Below are positions 8,707-16,212 of a stretch of 64,000 nucleotides of DNA, piece after piece. Position numbers and translations under genes: made by a program. The notes below the pieces were generated by a model that saw only the letters and a program-made list of their open reading frames with translations, was not told the origin of the DNA and did not search any database. Positions within the stretch are counted from its first letter, which is position 1. Each line of letters opens with the position of its first letter. Origin of the DNA: Rickettsiales bacterium (GTDB lineage Bacteria > Pseudomonadota > Alphaproteobacteria > Rickettsiales > SXRF01); contig JAWKXN010000001.1 of NCBI GenBank assembly GCA_041396965.1, forward strand, positions 1-64,000, read 5' to 3'.

Positions 8707-8767
8707 TGTCATCCCGAACATATGTGAGGGATCTTTGAGAAGATTCTTCGCTACGCTCAGAATGACA
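8707..8767. repeat. Dispersed repeat (GTCATCCCGA...GAATGACA type)
   Basis: The gap between the siroheme gene and cysH holds GTCATCCCGAACATATGTGAG followed by GGATCTTTGAGA and then AGATTCTTCGCTACGCTCAG with a closing AATGACA. The GTCAT and ATGAC ends are inverted. The same two half-modules occur in swapped order near 34541-34609. Confidence 0.65.
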
Positions 8768-8774
8768 AGCAGAA

Positions 8775-9359
8775 TCATTTAAGCCAGCCCTTCCGCTCAA
8801 GAAACTCATCACTAGCTTCTAATATTTCAGAAATCGTTTTATTCTGTAATTTAAGACCGCCTCTAAACTCCGCCATCTCCTTAGTACGTTCTTGCCAATT
8901 CGTACCAAATAATGATGATATATAATCACGCACCCGCCGCGCGAGGGTAGGGGAGGCACCACTGGTAGAAACCGAGATAACAAGGTCCCCACGCTTTACG
9001 TTAGCGGTAAAATAAAAATCACAAAGCTCGTTTACATCCTCAACATTAACCAGCTTACCAGCTTCCCTAGCCGCGTCCGCTATTTGTTTTGATATTTCAT
9101 CCGAAAGTCCAGCAATCATAACAATAGTCGTAGAGTCAAAAATTCCCTCTCCCTCTGGGAGAGGGCCAGGGTGAGGGGAAGAGACAAACTCCGTTCGCGC
9201 AAAATAGCACCCCCCACCCCAACCCTCCCCCGCAAGGAGGGAGGGAGAAGAGAGCGCAGCGCCGTAGTCAAGCAATTGCTTATGACGACGTTCAAAAGCC
9301 TCACCGGTTCCGATTAAAACTACCGGCAATTTCCTCAAATCAAGCATAATAGGAAACAT
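8775..9359 (-). CDS. Precorrin-2 dehydrogenase / sirohydrochlorin ferrochelatase-like protein (CysG N-terminal / Met8p type)
   Basis: This enzyme type makes siroheme, the cofactor of CysI. The 194-residue protein begins MFPIMLDLRKLPVVLIGTGE with the Rossmann glycine motif, and the second half is family-like (NVEDVNELCDFYFTANVKRGDLVISVSTSGASPTLARRVRDYI). Residues about 36-72 do not resemble the family: they read GEGWGGG and PHPGPLPEGEG, translations of a widespread GC-rich repeat. As total length is near the family norm, native sequence seems replaced rather than only interrupted, so activity is uncertain. It overlaps the upstream unknown gene by 20 bp. No uroporphyrinogen methyltransferase domain is attached. 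Confidence 0.85.
   Translation of the reverse strand: MFPIMLDLRKLPVVLIGTGEAFERRHKQLLDYGAALSSPSLLAGEGWGGGCYFARTEFVSSPHPGPLPEGEGIFDSTTIVMIAGLSDEISKQIADAAREAGKLVNVEDVNELCDFYFTANVKRGDLVISVSTSGASPTLARRVRDYISSLFGTNWQERTKEMAEFRGGLKLQNKTISEILEASDEFLERKGWLK
9144..9254. repeat. GC-rich palindromic repeats inside the siroheme synthase gene
   Basis: Two hairpin-forming units lie side by side: CCCTCTCC-CTCTG-GGAGAGGG followed by CCAGGGTGAGGGG, and CCCTCC-CCCGCAA-GGAGGG. Their G/C-rich purine-pyrimidine asymmetry is quite unlike the AT-rich surroundings. Such CCCTCTCCC...GGGTGAGGG elements are dispersed repeats in many proteobacterial genomes. Confidence 0.85.
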
Positions 9360-9858
9360 TGTTAGCTTTCTCCTGATTTTCTATAAAATTACGATTGTTG
9401 CCCTTTTTATCAAAACAATAAATCTCACTTCCATCAAAAACCCATATTTTTTGGAAAAACCCTGTGCCGCTGTTAGATATAAAGTGTTCTATTTGAGAGA
9501 TTATTACATCTGTTGGTAAAATTTCCATTCCGCCAATATAGCATAACAACTCTATGGGATATTCAGAGACATACTGCTTAGACAATTTACTAAAAACTTG
9601 TTTATGCGGTTCGTGCCCAGAACGAATAAAACAAACATCGTCATTTGACTTTAATAACTTTGATACTTCACTTTTAACTTCCTCAGCACAGATTTCAACC
9701 AGCTCAAAAGCTATACTTCCCAATTCTGGATGTTCATAAAAAATATCTGGATCAGGTGGTTGTCTGCTTTCAAATTTTCCGTCTAATCCGCGGGTTGCCA
9801 GAAAACTTTGAAAAACCTTTTTTTCCCTAGCCTCTTTTATTGTGTTTTTATTACTCAT
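9340..9858 (-). CDS. Unknown protein, 172 aa, between GIY-YIG and siroheme genes
   Basis: I do not recognise this protein. It is soluble, with no signal or membrane segment. The segment RQPPDPDIFYEHPELGSIAFELVEI (about residues 32-56) is faintly like a PD-(D/E)xK nuclease core (Asp, then Glu in a strand), but no following Lys is obvious, so I do not assign that fold. It starts in a 4-bp ATGA overlap with the GIY-YIG gene and ends 20 bp inside the siroheme gene, so the three are almost certainly translated from one message. Confidence 0.75.
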   Translation of the reverse strand: MSNKNTIKEAREKKVFQSFLATRGLDGKFESRQPPDPDIFYEHPELGSIAFELVEICAEEVKSEVSKLLKSNDDVCFIRSGHEPHKQVFSKLSKQYVSEYPIELLCYIGGMEILPTDVIISQIEHFISNSGTGFFQKIWVFDGSEIYCFDKKGNNRNFIENQEKANNVSYYA

Positions 9859-10205
9859 GCCTGCCCTACCTCATACGTCATTCCCGCATAGGCGGGAATC
9901 TTATCTAACAACGGATCAGGAAATAAAGATTTATACAAATCTTCCCACAATGGATTTTGCCGTTCAATTAAGTCTATCTTCATTGAACGATTCCATTTTT
10001 TAATGCGTTTCTCACGCAATATAGCCGATTCCGTACTTTCATGTGTTTCATAATATATAAGGTTTTTAATCTGGTATTTTTTGGTAAAACCATCAACCGC
10101 CCCTTCTTTATGTTGCCACACACGCTTTATTAAATCTGACGTTATACCAACATATAAAACGCCATAAGGTTTACTTGCCATTATATATACAAAAAAATTC
10201 TTCAT
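9855..10205 (-). CDS. GIY-YIG domain nuclease-like protein (YhbQ/UPF0213 type)
   Basis: The protein begins MKNFFVYIMASKPYGVLYVG, i.e. the VYI...LYVGIT form of the GIY-YIG motif, followed by the conserved Arg in LIKRVWQHK and by the family pattern YYETHESTESAILREKRIKKWNR. Single-domain proteins of this type are small DNA-cleaving or DNA-binding proteins of unclear role. The C-terminal KIPAYAGMTYEVGQA is encoded by a palindromic repeat (9876-9902), and the inverse copy of that repeat lies 16 bp upstream of the gene (10221-10246). The gene is thus bracketed by inverted copies within the sulfur cluster. Confidence 0.9.
   Translation of the reverse strand: MKNFFVYIMASKPYGVLYVGITSDLIKRVWQHKEGAVDGFTKKYQIKNLIYYETHESTESAILREKRIKKWNRSMKIDLIERQNPLWEDLYKSLFPDPLLDKIPAYAGMTYEVGQA
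9876..9902. repeat. Palindromic repeat, copy at 3' end of the GIY-YIG gene
   Basis: ATTCCCGC (9880-9887) and GCGGGAAT (9892-9899) form an 8-bp stem inside CGTCATTCCCGCATAGGCGG with a closing GAATCTT. It is read through as the last residues of the GIY-YIG protein. Confidence 0.8.
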
Positions 10206-10220
10206 AATTATTTACACATA

Positions 10221-10246
10221 AGATTCCCGCCTGCGCGGGAATGACG
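10221..10246. repeat. Palindromic repeat, inverted copy between cysI and the GIY-YIG gene
   Basis: AGATTCCCGCCTGCGCGGGA followed by ATGACG contains the stem ATTCCCGC/GCGGGAAT. It is the reverse complement of the copy at 9876-9902 apart from the loop, and it abuts the cysI stop codon at 10247. Confidence 0.8.
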
Positions 10247-11980
10247 TTATTTTATTATGTCTTCGAACGCATCTACTACCACCTGCTTCACTTTCTCAAT
10301 ACCATAACGATTACAAAAATCGCCAAAATACTCTTTATCCTCCCTATTTTCCTTCCACAAAGCGAACATTGGCGAGAGAGTCTTAACAATGGAGTCATAA
10401 TGAACTTTATCAAATATCTTTTCATTAAGACGAGTTCCGGCGAAATCACCACCTATATACAAAGAATAATGATCCGGCATTCTGCCGATTATGCCAATAT
10501 CACCAATAGTAGCTCGTGAACAACCGTTAGGACAACCGGCGATTCGGATAGAAATCTTCTCATTTTCCATCCCATATTTTGCCAGCTCTTTTTCAATATC
10601 AGCAACTAACGGTAATTTAATCCGCTCCGCCTCAGCAAGCGACTTGCCACAAGTTGGAAGCGCTACACAAGCCAGCGTATTACGGTATGCTGGAGTAATA
10701 TCACCACCAAGCTTTACCCCATATTCACGGAGTATTTCCTCTATTCTTGGCTTTTCACCCGCTTCTATATCACACAATAAAATATTCTGATCCGCTGTTA
10801 AAGCTATATTCATTTTATATTCGGATATAACCGCCCTAAGTCCAGAGCGTATTTTCTCCTCTTCTCTATCTATTATTCGCCCGCTAGAAACTGGAACACC
10901 TAAAAACCACTTACCATCAAGTTGATCATGCCAACCAATATGATCTTCCACAGCGAATTTTGGCATATCTCTTGGCATATCCATTTTCTTACCAATATAT
11001 TTTTCTAACTCCGCCTTTGCCCAAGCGATACCATTTTCCGCTATCAGATATTTAAGACGGGCATGCTGTCTATCACCTCTATCACCATGATCACGCTGGA
11101 GCTTTATTACCGCCTCAGTCGCCACTACCAACATATCAGAAGGCACATACATAATCGGTTTAGCGAGGTAAGGATATGTTTTCGCGTTGTTATGCTTCAT
11201 ACCCAAACCACCACCAAGAGCGAAGTTATAACCAGCGTGTTCCTTACCGTTAAATAAGGAGAGTATAGCCAAATCATTTGCTAGTGCGTCCATGCAGTTA
11301 TCTTCTGGTGTCGCTATCGCCACTTTGAACTTACGCGGCATATAAGTATCACCGTAAAGAGGTTCCGCCAAATCACTATTGTTTGGGGTTGGATTAAAAG
11401 GATAATCAGCCACTCGTTTACCATCCAGCCACACCTCATAATAACTGTTACTTTTAGGGGCTAAATGTGAGGCAAGTAAAAAACAATCCGCCTCAAGGCT
11501 AGCATGTATATTATCCCTAATAGGAGCAGGGCAGGTTATAATATTACGGACAATATCACCACACCCGCCAAGAGTAGATAGTAACATACGATTAATATCA
11601 CCAATTAGCGGCTTCATACCGGCCTTTTTTATACAATGAAATTGGAATGTCTCACGGGTGGTAATGCGCAAAGTTCCATTCGCGTATTTCTCCGCCAAAC
11701 TATCCAGAGCAAGATATTGCTCCGCCGTCATCTTCCCGCCCGGACATTTCACCCGCACCATAAATTCATATTCTTTATCAAGTCCAGCTTTCTTACGCTC
11801 GGTTGCGCTATCCCTGTCATAACCAAAATAGCTGCCATGAAATTTAAGCAGCTCGTAAGACTCATTACTCACTTGTTCGCTAGAAGAGTCATCCAGCTCA
11901 GCGGATATATTTCCTTTTAAGTGATCGCTGGCAAGTTTAATCCCCTCAACACCAGAAAGCTTTTTTATCGGTTCACTCAT
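10247..11980 (-). CDS. cysI: Assimilatory sulfite reductase hemoprotein subunit
   Basis: This siroheme/4Fe-4S enzyme reduces sulfite to sulfide. The 577-residue protein shows the repeated ferredoxin-like halves and the sulfite reductase signature: RITTRETFQFH near residue 105, GGCGDIVRNI near 137, then the cluster ligands TLACVALPTCGKSLAEAE (about 433-450) and AGCPNGCSRA (about 478-487). AGGA stands ahead of the ATG. It is the first gene of the sulfur cluster. No cysJ flavoprotein is adjacent; the electron donor could be a ferredoxin or the large flavoprotein at the cluster's far end. A palindrome lies about 70 bp upstream. Confidence 0.95.
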   Translation of the reverse strand: MSEPIKKLSGVEGIKLASDHLKGNISAELDDSSSEQVSNESYELLKFHGSYFGYDRDSATERKKAGLDKEYEFMVRVKCPGGKMTAEQYLALDSLAEKYANGTLRITTRETFQFHCIKKAGMKPLIGDINRMLLSTLGGCGDIVRNIITCPAPIRDNIHASLEADCFLLASHLAPKSNSYYEVWLDGKRVADYPFNPTPNNSDLAEPLYGDTYMPRKFKVAIATPEDNCMDALANDLAILSLFNGKEHAGYNFALGGGLGMKHNNAKTYPYLAKPIMYVPSDMLVVATEAVIKLQRDHGDRGDRQHARLKYLIAENGIAWAKAELEKYIGKKMDMPRDMPKFAVEDHIGWHDQLDGKWFLGVPVSSGRIIDREEEKIRSGLRAVISEYKMNIALTADQNILLCDIEAGEKPRIEEILREYGVKLGGDITPAYRNTLACVALPTCGKSLAEAERIKLPLVADIEKELAKYGMENEKISIRIAGCPNGCSRATIGDIGIIGRMPDHYSLYIGGDFAGTRLNEKIFDKVHYDSIVKTLSPMFALWKENREDKEYFGDFCNRYGIEKVKQVVVDAFEDIIK

Positions 11981-12047
11981 ATATCACTTTTCCTAAAAAA
12001 TTCTCAGACACTTATACTCATTTTGGATAATTTTTATTTATAATAAA

Positions 12048-12063
12048 TCTAGTCTATACTAGA
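12048..12063. promoter_or_regulatory. Palindromic site upstream of cysI
   Basis: TCTAGT-CTAT-ACTAGA is a perfect 6+6 inverted repeat 68 bases upstream of the cysI start in an AT-rich gap between cysI and pilD. Its position suits a repressor or activator site for the sulfur cluster; the cognate regulator is not visible here. Confidence 0.45.
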
Positions 12064-12133
12064 GACACACTTATTTTCAATATTTATTTGTATAATATAT
12101 AATTATACATTTTATTTATGTGTAAACAGCAAA

Positions 12134-12883
12134 TTATCTCATAAAATACATAATATTAAAAATATTTGGATATACTATACACATAAACAAAGCAACAGCA
12201 AGTGCTGGCCCAAAAGGAAAAATCTCACCTTTTTTTAGCAACCGCCATAACAAGCCAAGCATAACACCAAATATACCCACTAAAAATAAAAACACGGGAA
12301 GGGCTGCAACACTAAGCCAAAGACCAGCTACCATAAAAAATTTCACATCACCAAAACCAAGCATAATCCGACCACGTAAATAGCTATACCCATAATGTAA
12401 AGCAAGGGCGAGGGCGGTCATAGTCCCGAAACTCCATAAAATATCAATGGACAAACTATCATTCACATAATGGTAAGCTAAGGCGAGGGGCGTTAGTATC
12501 AAGTGAACACTATCAGGAATAATAAAATGCTCAAGATCAACGATAATCATTATCGTAAGCATAACCGCCATCAGAGCAAGAAGCGTAAATTCCACACTCA
12601 GACCATAACGTGAATATAAAAACACAAAAATTAAAGCGGTGCTAAGCTCAATTAATGGATAACGTATTGAGATTTTAGTAGCGCAGTACTGACATTTTCC
12701 ACCACTAAGCAGCCACGAGAATAGTGGGAACAAATCCTTAAATCCCAATTTGTTATTACAGTTCGGACAATAAGATGGCTTCCTCACCACCCCAACTCCA
12801 AGCGGCAGGCGATAGCTGGCGCAACTTATGAAACTGCCAAACACCAACCCTAAAAAAACAACTATGATAAATTCATATAACAA
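12134..12883 (-). CDS. pilD: Type IV prepilin peptidase / leader peptidase (A24)
   Basis: This inner-membrane aspartic peptidase cleaves and N-methylates prepilins and type II secretion pseudopilins. The 249-residue protein starts with a membrane helix and GSFISCASYRLP, then has the zinc-binding CPNCN...CQYC pairs (about residues 38-67) and several further membrane helices. The catalytic aspartates are in the IIVDLEHFIIPD motif (about 113-124) and the GFGDVKF motif (about 176-182). No pilin gene is nearby, so its substrates must be encoded elsewhere. The gene diverges from bolA. Confidence 0.93.
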   Translation of the reverse strand: MLYEFIIVVFLGLVFGSFISCASYRLPLGVGVVRKPSYCPNCNNKLGFKDLFPLFSWLLSGGKCQYCATKISIRYPLIELSTALIFVFLYSRYGLSVEFTLLALMAVMLTIMIIVDLEHFIIPDSVHLILTPLALAYHYVNDSLSIDILWSFGTMTALALALHYGYSYLRGRIMLGFGDVKFFMVAGLWLSVAALPVFLFLVGIFGVMLGLLWRLLKKGEIFPFGPALAVALFMCIVYPNIFNIMYFMR

Positions 12884-13037
12884 TGAGTTAACCCTTTAGA
12901 TAAATTATTAGTTATAATATAAACTTATATATAGACTATAAAGATATTTAGATATGGTTACTACTTGCCATTTGTGATAAATCAGTTATAACCGTACCTA
13001 TTATTAATTTTTATAAAATGTATTGGGAACTCATAAT

Positions 13038-13274
13038 ATGCCAATGCCAGCGAGTGAGATAGAATCACTGATAAAATCAGCTTTCCCTGACGCCGATATT
13101 ACCCTTGTTGACACAGCGGGAGATAATGATCATTACAGCCTGACTATAGCGTCAGAAAAATTCACTGGCAAAAGCAGAGTGGCTCAACATAAAATGGTTA
13201 TGGCGGCAATGGGCGATAATATGGGAACGAAATTACACGCCATGTCAATAACCACTAAAGTAAAAAATAGTTAA
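13038..13274 (+). CDS. BolA-family protein
   Basis: BolA/IbaG proteins pair with CGFS monothiol glutaredoxins to carry and sense Fe-S clusters. The protein begins MPMPASEIESLIKSAFPDAD and keeps the conserved C-terminal half: FTGKSRVAQHKMVMAAMGD followed by LHAMSITTK, including the cluster-ligand His. The ATG at 13038 is preferred to the TTG at 13023 since the fold starts there. The glutaredoxin partner follows after 34 bp in the same direction. Confidence 0.93.
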   Translation: MPMPASEIESLIKSAFPDADITLVDTAGDNDHYSLTIASEKFTGKSRVAQHKMVMAAMGDNMGTKLHAMSITTKVKNS

Positions 13275-13308
13275 ATCAGATAGAACAGACAAATAAATAG
13301 AGGAAAAT

Positions 13309-13644
13309 ATGACTAACCCAGTATTTGATGAAATCAAAAAAGACATAAGCGAAAATGACATAGTGCTGTATATGAAAGGCAGCAAAATGATTCCACAATG
13401 TGGCTTTTCAGCTACCGTAGTACAAGTATTGGAAAGACTCGGAGTTGAGAATTATAAAGATATAAATGTACTGGAAAATCCAGAAATCCGTGAGGGAATT
13501 AAAGAGTTCAGCGACTGGCCAACCATTCCACAGCTTTATGTAAAAGGTGAGTTCATCGGCGGATGCGACATCGTCCGTGAGATGTATCAAAGTGGTGAAT
13601 TACAGGATGTTCTAAAAGAAAAAGGTATTAACGCTGCGGCTTAG
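13309..13644 (+). CDS. grxD: Monothiol glutaredoxin, Grx4 family
   Basis: The 111-residue protein carries the monothiol active site PQCGFSA near residue 30, the MKGSK motif, the cis-proline segment WPTIPQLYVKGEFIGGCDI, and the usual length. Such proteins coordinate and transfer 2Fe-2S clusters with glutathione as ligand rather than acting as dithiol reductants. It forms an operon with the bolA-type gene upstream, a pairing seen across proteobacteria. GAGGAAAA precedes its ATG. Confidence 0.96.
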   Translation: MTNPVFDEIKKDISENDIVLYMKGSKMIPQCGFSATVVQVLERLGVENYKDINVLENPEIREGIKEFSDWPTIPQLYVKGEFIGGCDIVREMYQSGELQDVLKEKGINAAA

Positions 13645-13650
13645 GATGAC

Positions 13651-14094
13651 CTAGTTTGTAATTCTAACACTACCAGATTTACCTGTATGCGAAATAACAC
13701 TGCCAACTTTAGTACCAACAGCTGCGGTAGCGTTTTTAATCATTCTAGCCGTTCCTCCATCGGCTTTAGTCAAAGCTCTTTGTAGCTCTTCGTCATTCGC
13801 AAGTAATTTTTTACCATTATCCGTCTCAACTAAAGAATAAGCTAAAGTATTAGCGGTTCTAGGGTTATTAGCAATAAACGATTTTACAAGTTCAGAATTC
13901 CTCGCCAATAAATCTTTACCCCCACTATTGGCTCTTAAATTCATCGCAAGAATAATAGCGGCATCTCCTGTTAACTGTTCTATAAATTCAGGAGTAAGTT
14001 GCCCACGATTTTGTTTATTGTTGGCAATCTCTCTTGCCACTTCAGCAGCTGTGTTTGGGTTATTCAATCCTTCAAGAAAATTCTCCAATGACAT
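13651..14094 (-). CDS. Unknown helical repeat protein, 147 aa
   Basis: I do not recognise a family. From the ATG at 14094 (MSLENFLEGL) the product is soluble and helical. Two related segments of about 34 residues follow each other: NLRANSGGKDLLARNSELVK with FIANNPRTA, and SLVETDNGKKLLANDEELQR with LTKADGGTA. They share a G-G/K-K-LLA-N-x-ELx(R/K) core, as in alpha-solenoid repeats. The C-terminus is small, polar and Gly/Ser/Thr-rich. It converges on grxD with only a few bases between the stops. Confidence 0.65.
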   Translation of the reverse strand: MSLENFLEGLNNPNTAAEVAREIANNKQNRGQLTPEFIEQLTGDAAIILAMNLRANSGGKDLLARNSELVKSFIANNPRTANTLAYSLVETDNGKKLLANDEELQRALTKADGGTARMIKNATAAVGTKVGSVISHTGKSGSVRITN

Positions 14095-14217
14095 AAAACT
14101 TCTCCACACTTCATATATTATAATTAAAATATATTAACTTAAAACAGAGTAACGCTTAGCAATATTAAATTCAAGTAAAATAAAATACTAAGGATAATAC
14201 GGATAAAACTAAGAAAA

Positions 14218-14335
14218 AGAAACTCAGTAAGTCAGACCGAGTCAGCTTTGAGCATCATCTTTTCCATATATCTCATATGCCGCCAGTAGGCGGCACGAGC
14301 CATCAGCCAGCGAAGCTGTATCCCATGCAAAAGAC
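14218..14335. repeat. Dispersed repeat, copy 1 of the GTCAGACC family
   Basis: Between the unknown helical gene and lepA lie AGAAACTCAGTAAGTCAGAC with CGAGTCAGCT and, further on, CATCAGCCAGCGAAGCTGT. The reverse complement of 34621-34673 reads AGAAACTCGTTAAGTCAGAC then CAAGTGAGCTGTCAGCCAGC and GAAGCTATG, so the same two blocks recur, there without the roughly 65-bp interior. The interior includes GCCGCC-AGTA-GGCGGC, a strong hairpin. Confidence 0.65.
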
Positions 14336-14365
14336 AGTAGGCTTTCACGGAGATGAATAAAAATT

Positions 14366-16168
14366 CTACTCATCACCCATTTTAAGAGCTGATAAAAAGG
14401 CACTTTGTGGGATAGTTACATTTCCGATTTCCCGCATCCGTTTTTTACCCTTTTTCTGTTTTTCCAGCAACTTACGCTTACGCGATACATCACCACCATA
14501 ACATTTAGCGAGCACGTCCTTACGCATCGCGGAAATTGTCTCACGGGCGATTATCTTACCACCAATCGCCGCTTGAATCGGCACCGCGAACATATGTTTA
14601 GGAATAAGCTCCTTAAGTCTTTTACAAAGCTGACGGCCACGAAAATCCGCCTGAGTTTTATGGACAATACACGCCATAGCGTCAACCGGCTCGGAATTCA
14701 CTAAAATACTCATCTTAACCAGATCGCTTTCCTCATAACCATCTATCTCATAGTCAAAGCTGGCATAACCCTTAGAGCATGATTTAAGCCGATCATAAAA
14801 ATCAAACACCACCTCATTGAGTGGCAGACGATACACCACCATCGCCCGATTACCAACATAGGTCAGAGTTTCCTGTCTTCCTCGCTTTTCGGTACATAAT
14901 GCCAGAATATTACCCAAATAATCATCCGGCGTCATGATGGTAGCTTTAATCCACGGCTCCTCAATATAATCTATCTTGGTTACTTCCGGCATATCAGACG
15001 GGTTGTGCAGTTCCATGCTCCCACCACTCGTAAGCTTAATATTATAAACCACACTCGGAGCGGTGGTAATCAAATCTAAATCAAACTCTCGTTCCAGCCT
15101 TTCCTGTACTATCTCCAAATGCAGCAAACCAAGAAAACCACAACGGAATCCAAAACCAAGAGCGGAAGAGCTTTCAGTCTCAAACTCAAAACTCGCGTCA
15201 TTAAGTCGAAGCTTCGCCAAAGAATCCTTCAGATGTTCAAATTCAGAAGCGTCTGTTGGATACAATCCACAAAAAACCACCGGCTGGCTTGGCTTAAACC
15301 CAGCAAGAGGAGAGGTACATGGCTTCCTATCATCGGTCACCGTATCACCGACATTACAATCGGACACTTGTTTTATTCCGGTAATAATATAGCCAACTTC
15401 ACCTATTGTTAGTTTTTCAACCGGTGTCTTCTTAGGTGTGAATATACCAACCTGATCAACATCATGAACCGCACCGGTTGACATCATCCGTATTTTCATA
15501 CCCTTTGTCAGTGTGCCATCTATAACTCTTACTAGAATTATTACCCCAAGATAAGAGTCATACCAACTATCAACCAGCATCGCTTTAAGCGGATTTTTAA
15601 TCTCACCAACCGGAGATGGCAGACGGCTTACTATCGCCTCCAAAACATCTTTTATCCCGATACCAGTTTTTGCCGAGATCATAAGAGAGTCAGAAGCGTC
15701 TATCCCAATTACTTCTTCTATCTGAGCGCATATTCTGTCCGGATCGGCGGCGGGCAAATCTATCTTATTAAGCACCGGTATTAGCTCATGATTAGCGTCT
15801 ATCGCCTTATAAACATTAGCGAGTGTCTGTGCTTCCACACCCTGCGAAGCGTCCACTACCAAAAGCGAGCCCTCACAAGCGGCAAGTGAACGACTTACCT
15901 CATAAGCGAAATCCACATGACCCGGAGTGTCCATAAGGTTTAATATATAATTCTCACCATCATCCGCCTTATATTCAAGGCGAACTGTTTGTGCTTTAAT
16001 AGTAATTCCCCGTTCTTTCTCAATATCCATTGAGTCTAGTACTTGCGCTGACATTTCACGCTGCTGCAACCCACCACAATACTCAATTAACCGATCGGCA
16101 AGCGTTGACTTACCGTGATCAATATGAGCGATAATAGAGAAATTACGAATTTTTGCTAAGTCTGTCAT
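14366..16168 (-). CDS. lepA: Elongation factor 4 (back-translocating GTPase)
   Basis: LepA is a ribosome-associated GTPase that influences initiation and elongation. The 600-residue length is standard. The GTPase core is complete: IAHIDHGKSTLADRL at residues 11-25, MDTPGHVDFAYEV near 78, NKIDLPAADP near 135. The LepA-specific C-terminus ends KKGKKRMREIGNVTIPQSAFLSALKMGDE, close to the family consensus. It is followed downstream by a repeat-bearing gap and preceded by the ParA gene on the same strand. Confidence 0.97.
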   Translation of the reverse strand: MTDLAKIRNFSIIAHIDHGKSTLADRLIEYCGGLQQREMSAQVLDSMDIEKERGITIKAQTVRLEYKADDGENYILNLMDTPGHVDFAYEVSRSLAACEGSLLVVDASQGVEAQTLANVYKAIDANHELIPVLNKIDLPAADPDRICAQIEEVIGIDASDSLMISAKTGIGIKDVLEAIVSRLPSPVGEIKNPLKAMLVDSWYDSYLGVIILVRVIDGTLTKGMKIRMMSTGAVHDVDQVGIFTPKKTPVEKLTIGEVGYIITGIKQVSDCNVGDTVTDDRKPCTSPLAGFKPSQPVVFCGLYPTDASEFEHLKDSLAKLRLNDASFEFETESSSALGFGFRCGFLGLLHLEIVQERLEREFDLDLITTAPSVVYNIKLTSGGSMELHNPSDMPEVTKIDYIEEPWIKATIMTPDDYLGNILALCTEKRGRQETLTYVGNRAMVVYRLPLNEVVFDFYDRLKSCSKGYASFDYEIDGYEESDLVKMSILVNSEPVDAMACIVHKTQADFRGRQLCKRLKELIPKHMFAVPIQAAIGGKIIARETISAMRKDVLAKCYGGDVSRKRKLLEKQKKGKKRMREIGNVTIPQSAFLSALKMGDE

Positions 16169-16212
16169 AAAATCACTTTATAGAGCTTGTTATTTCTTTA
16201 TTTTATTATTAG

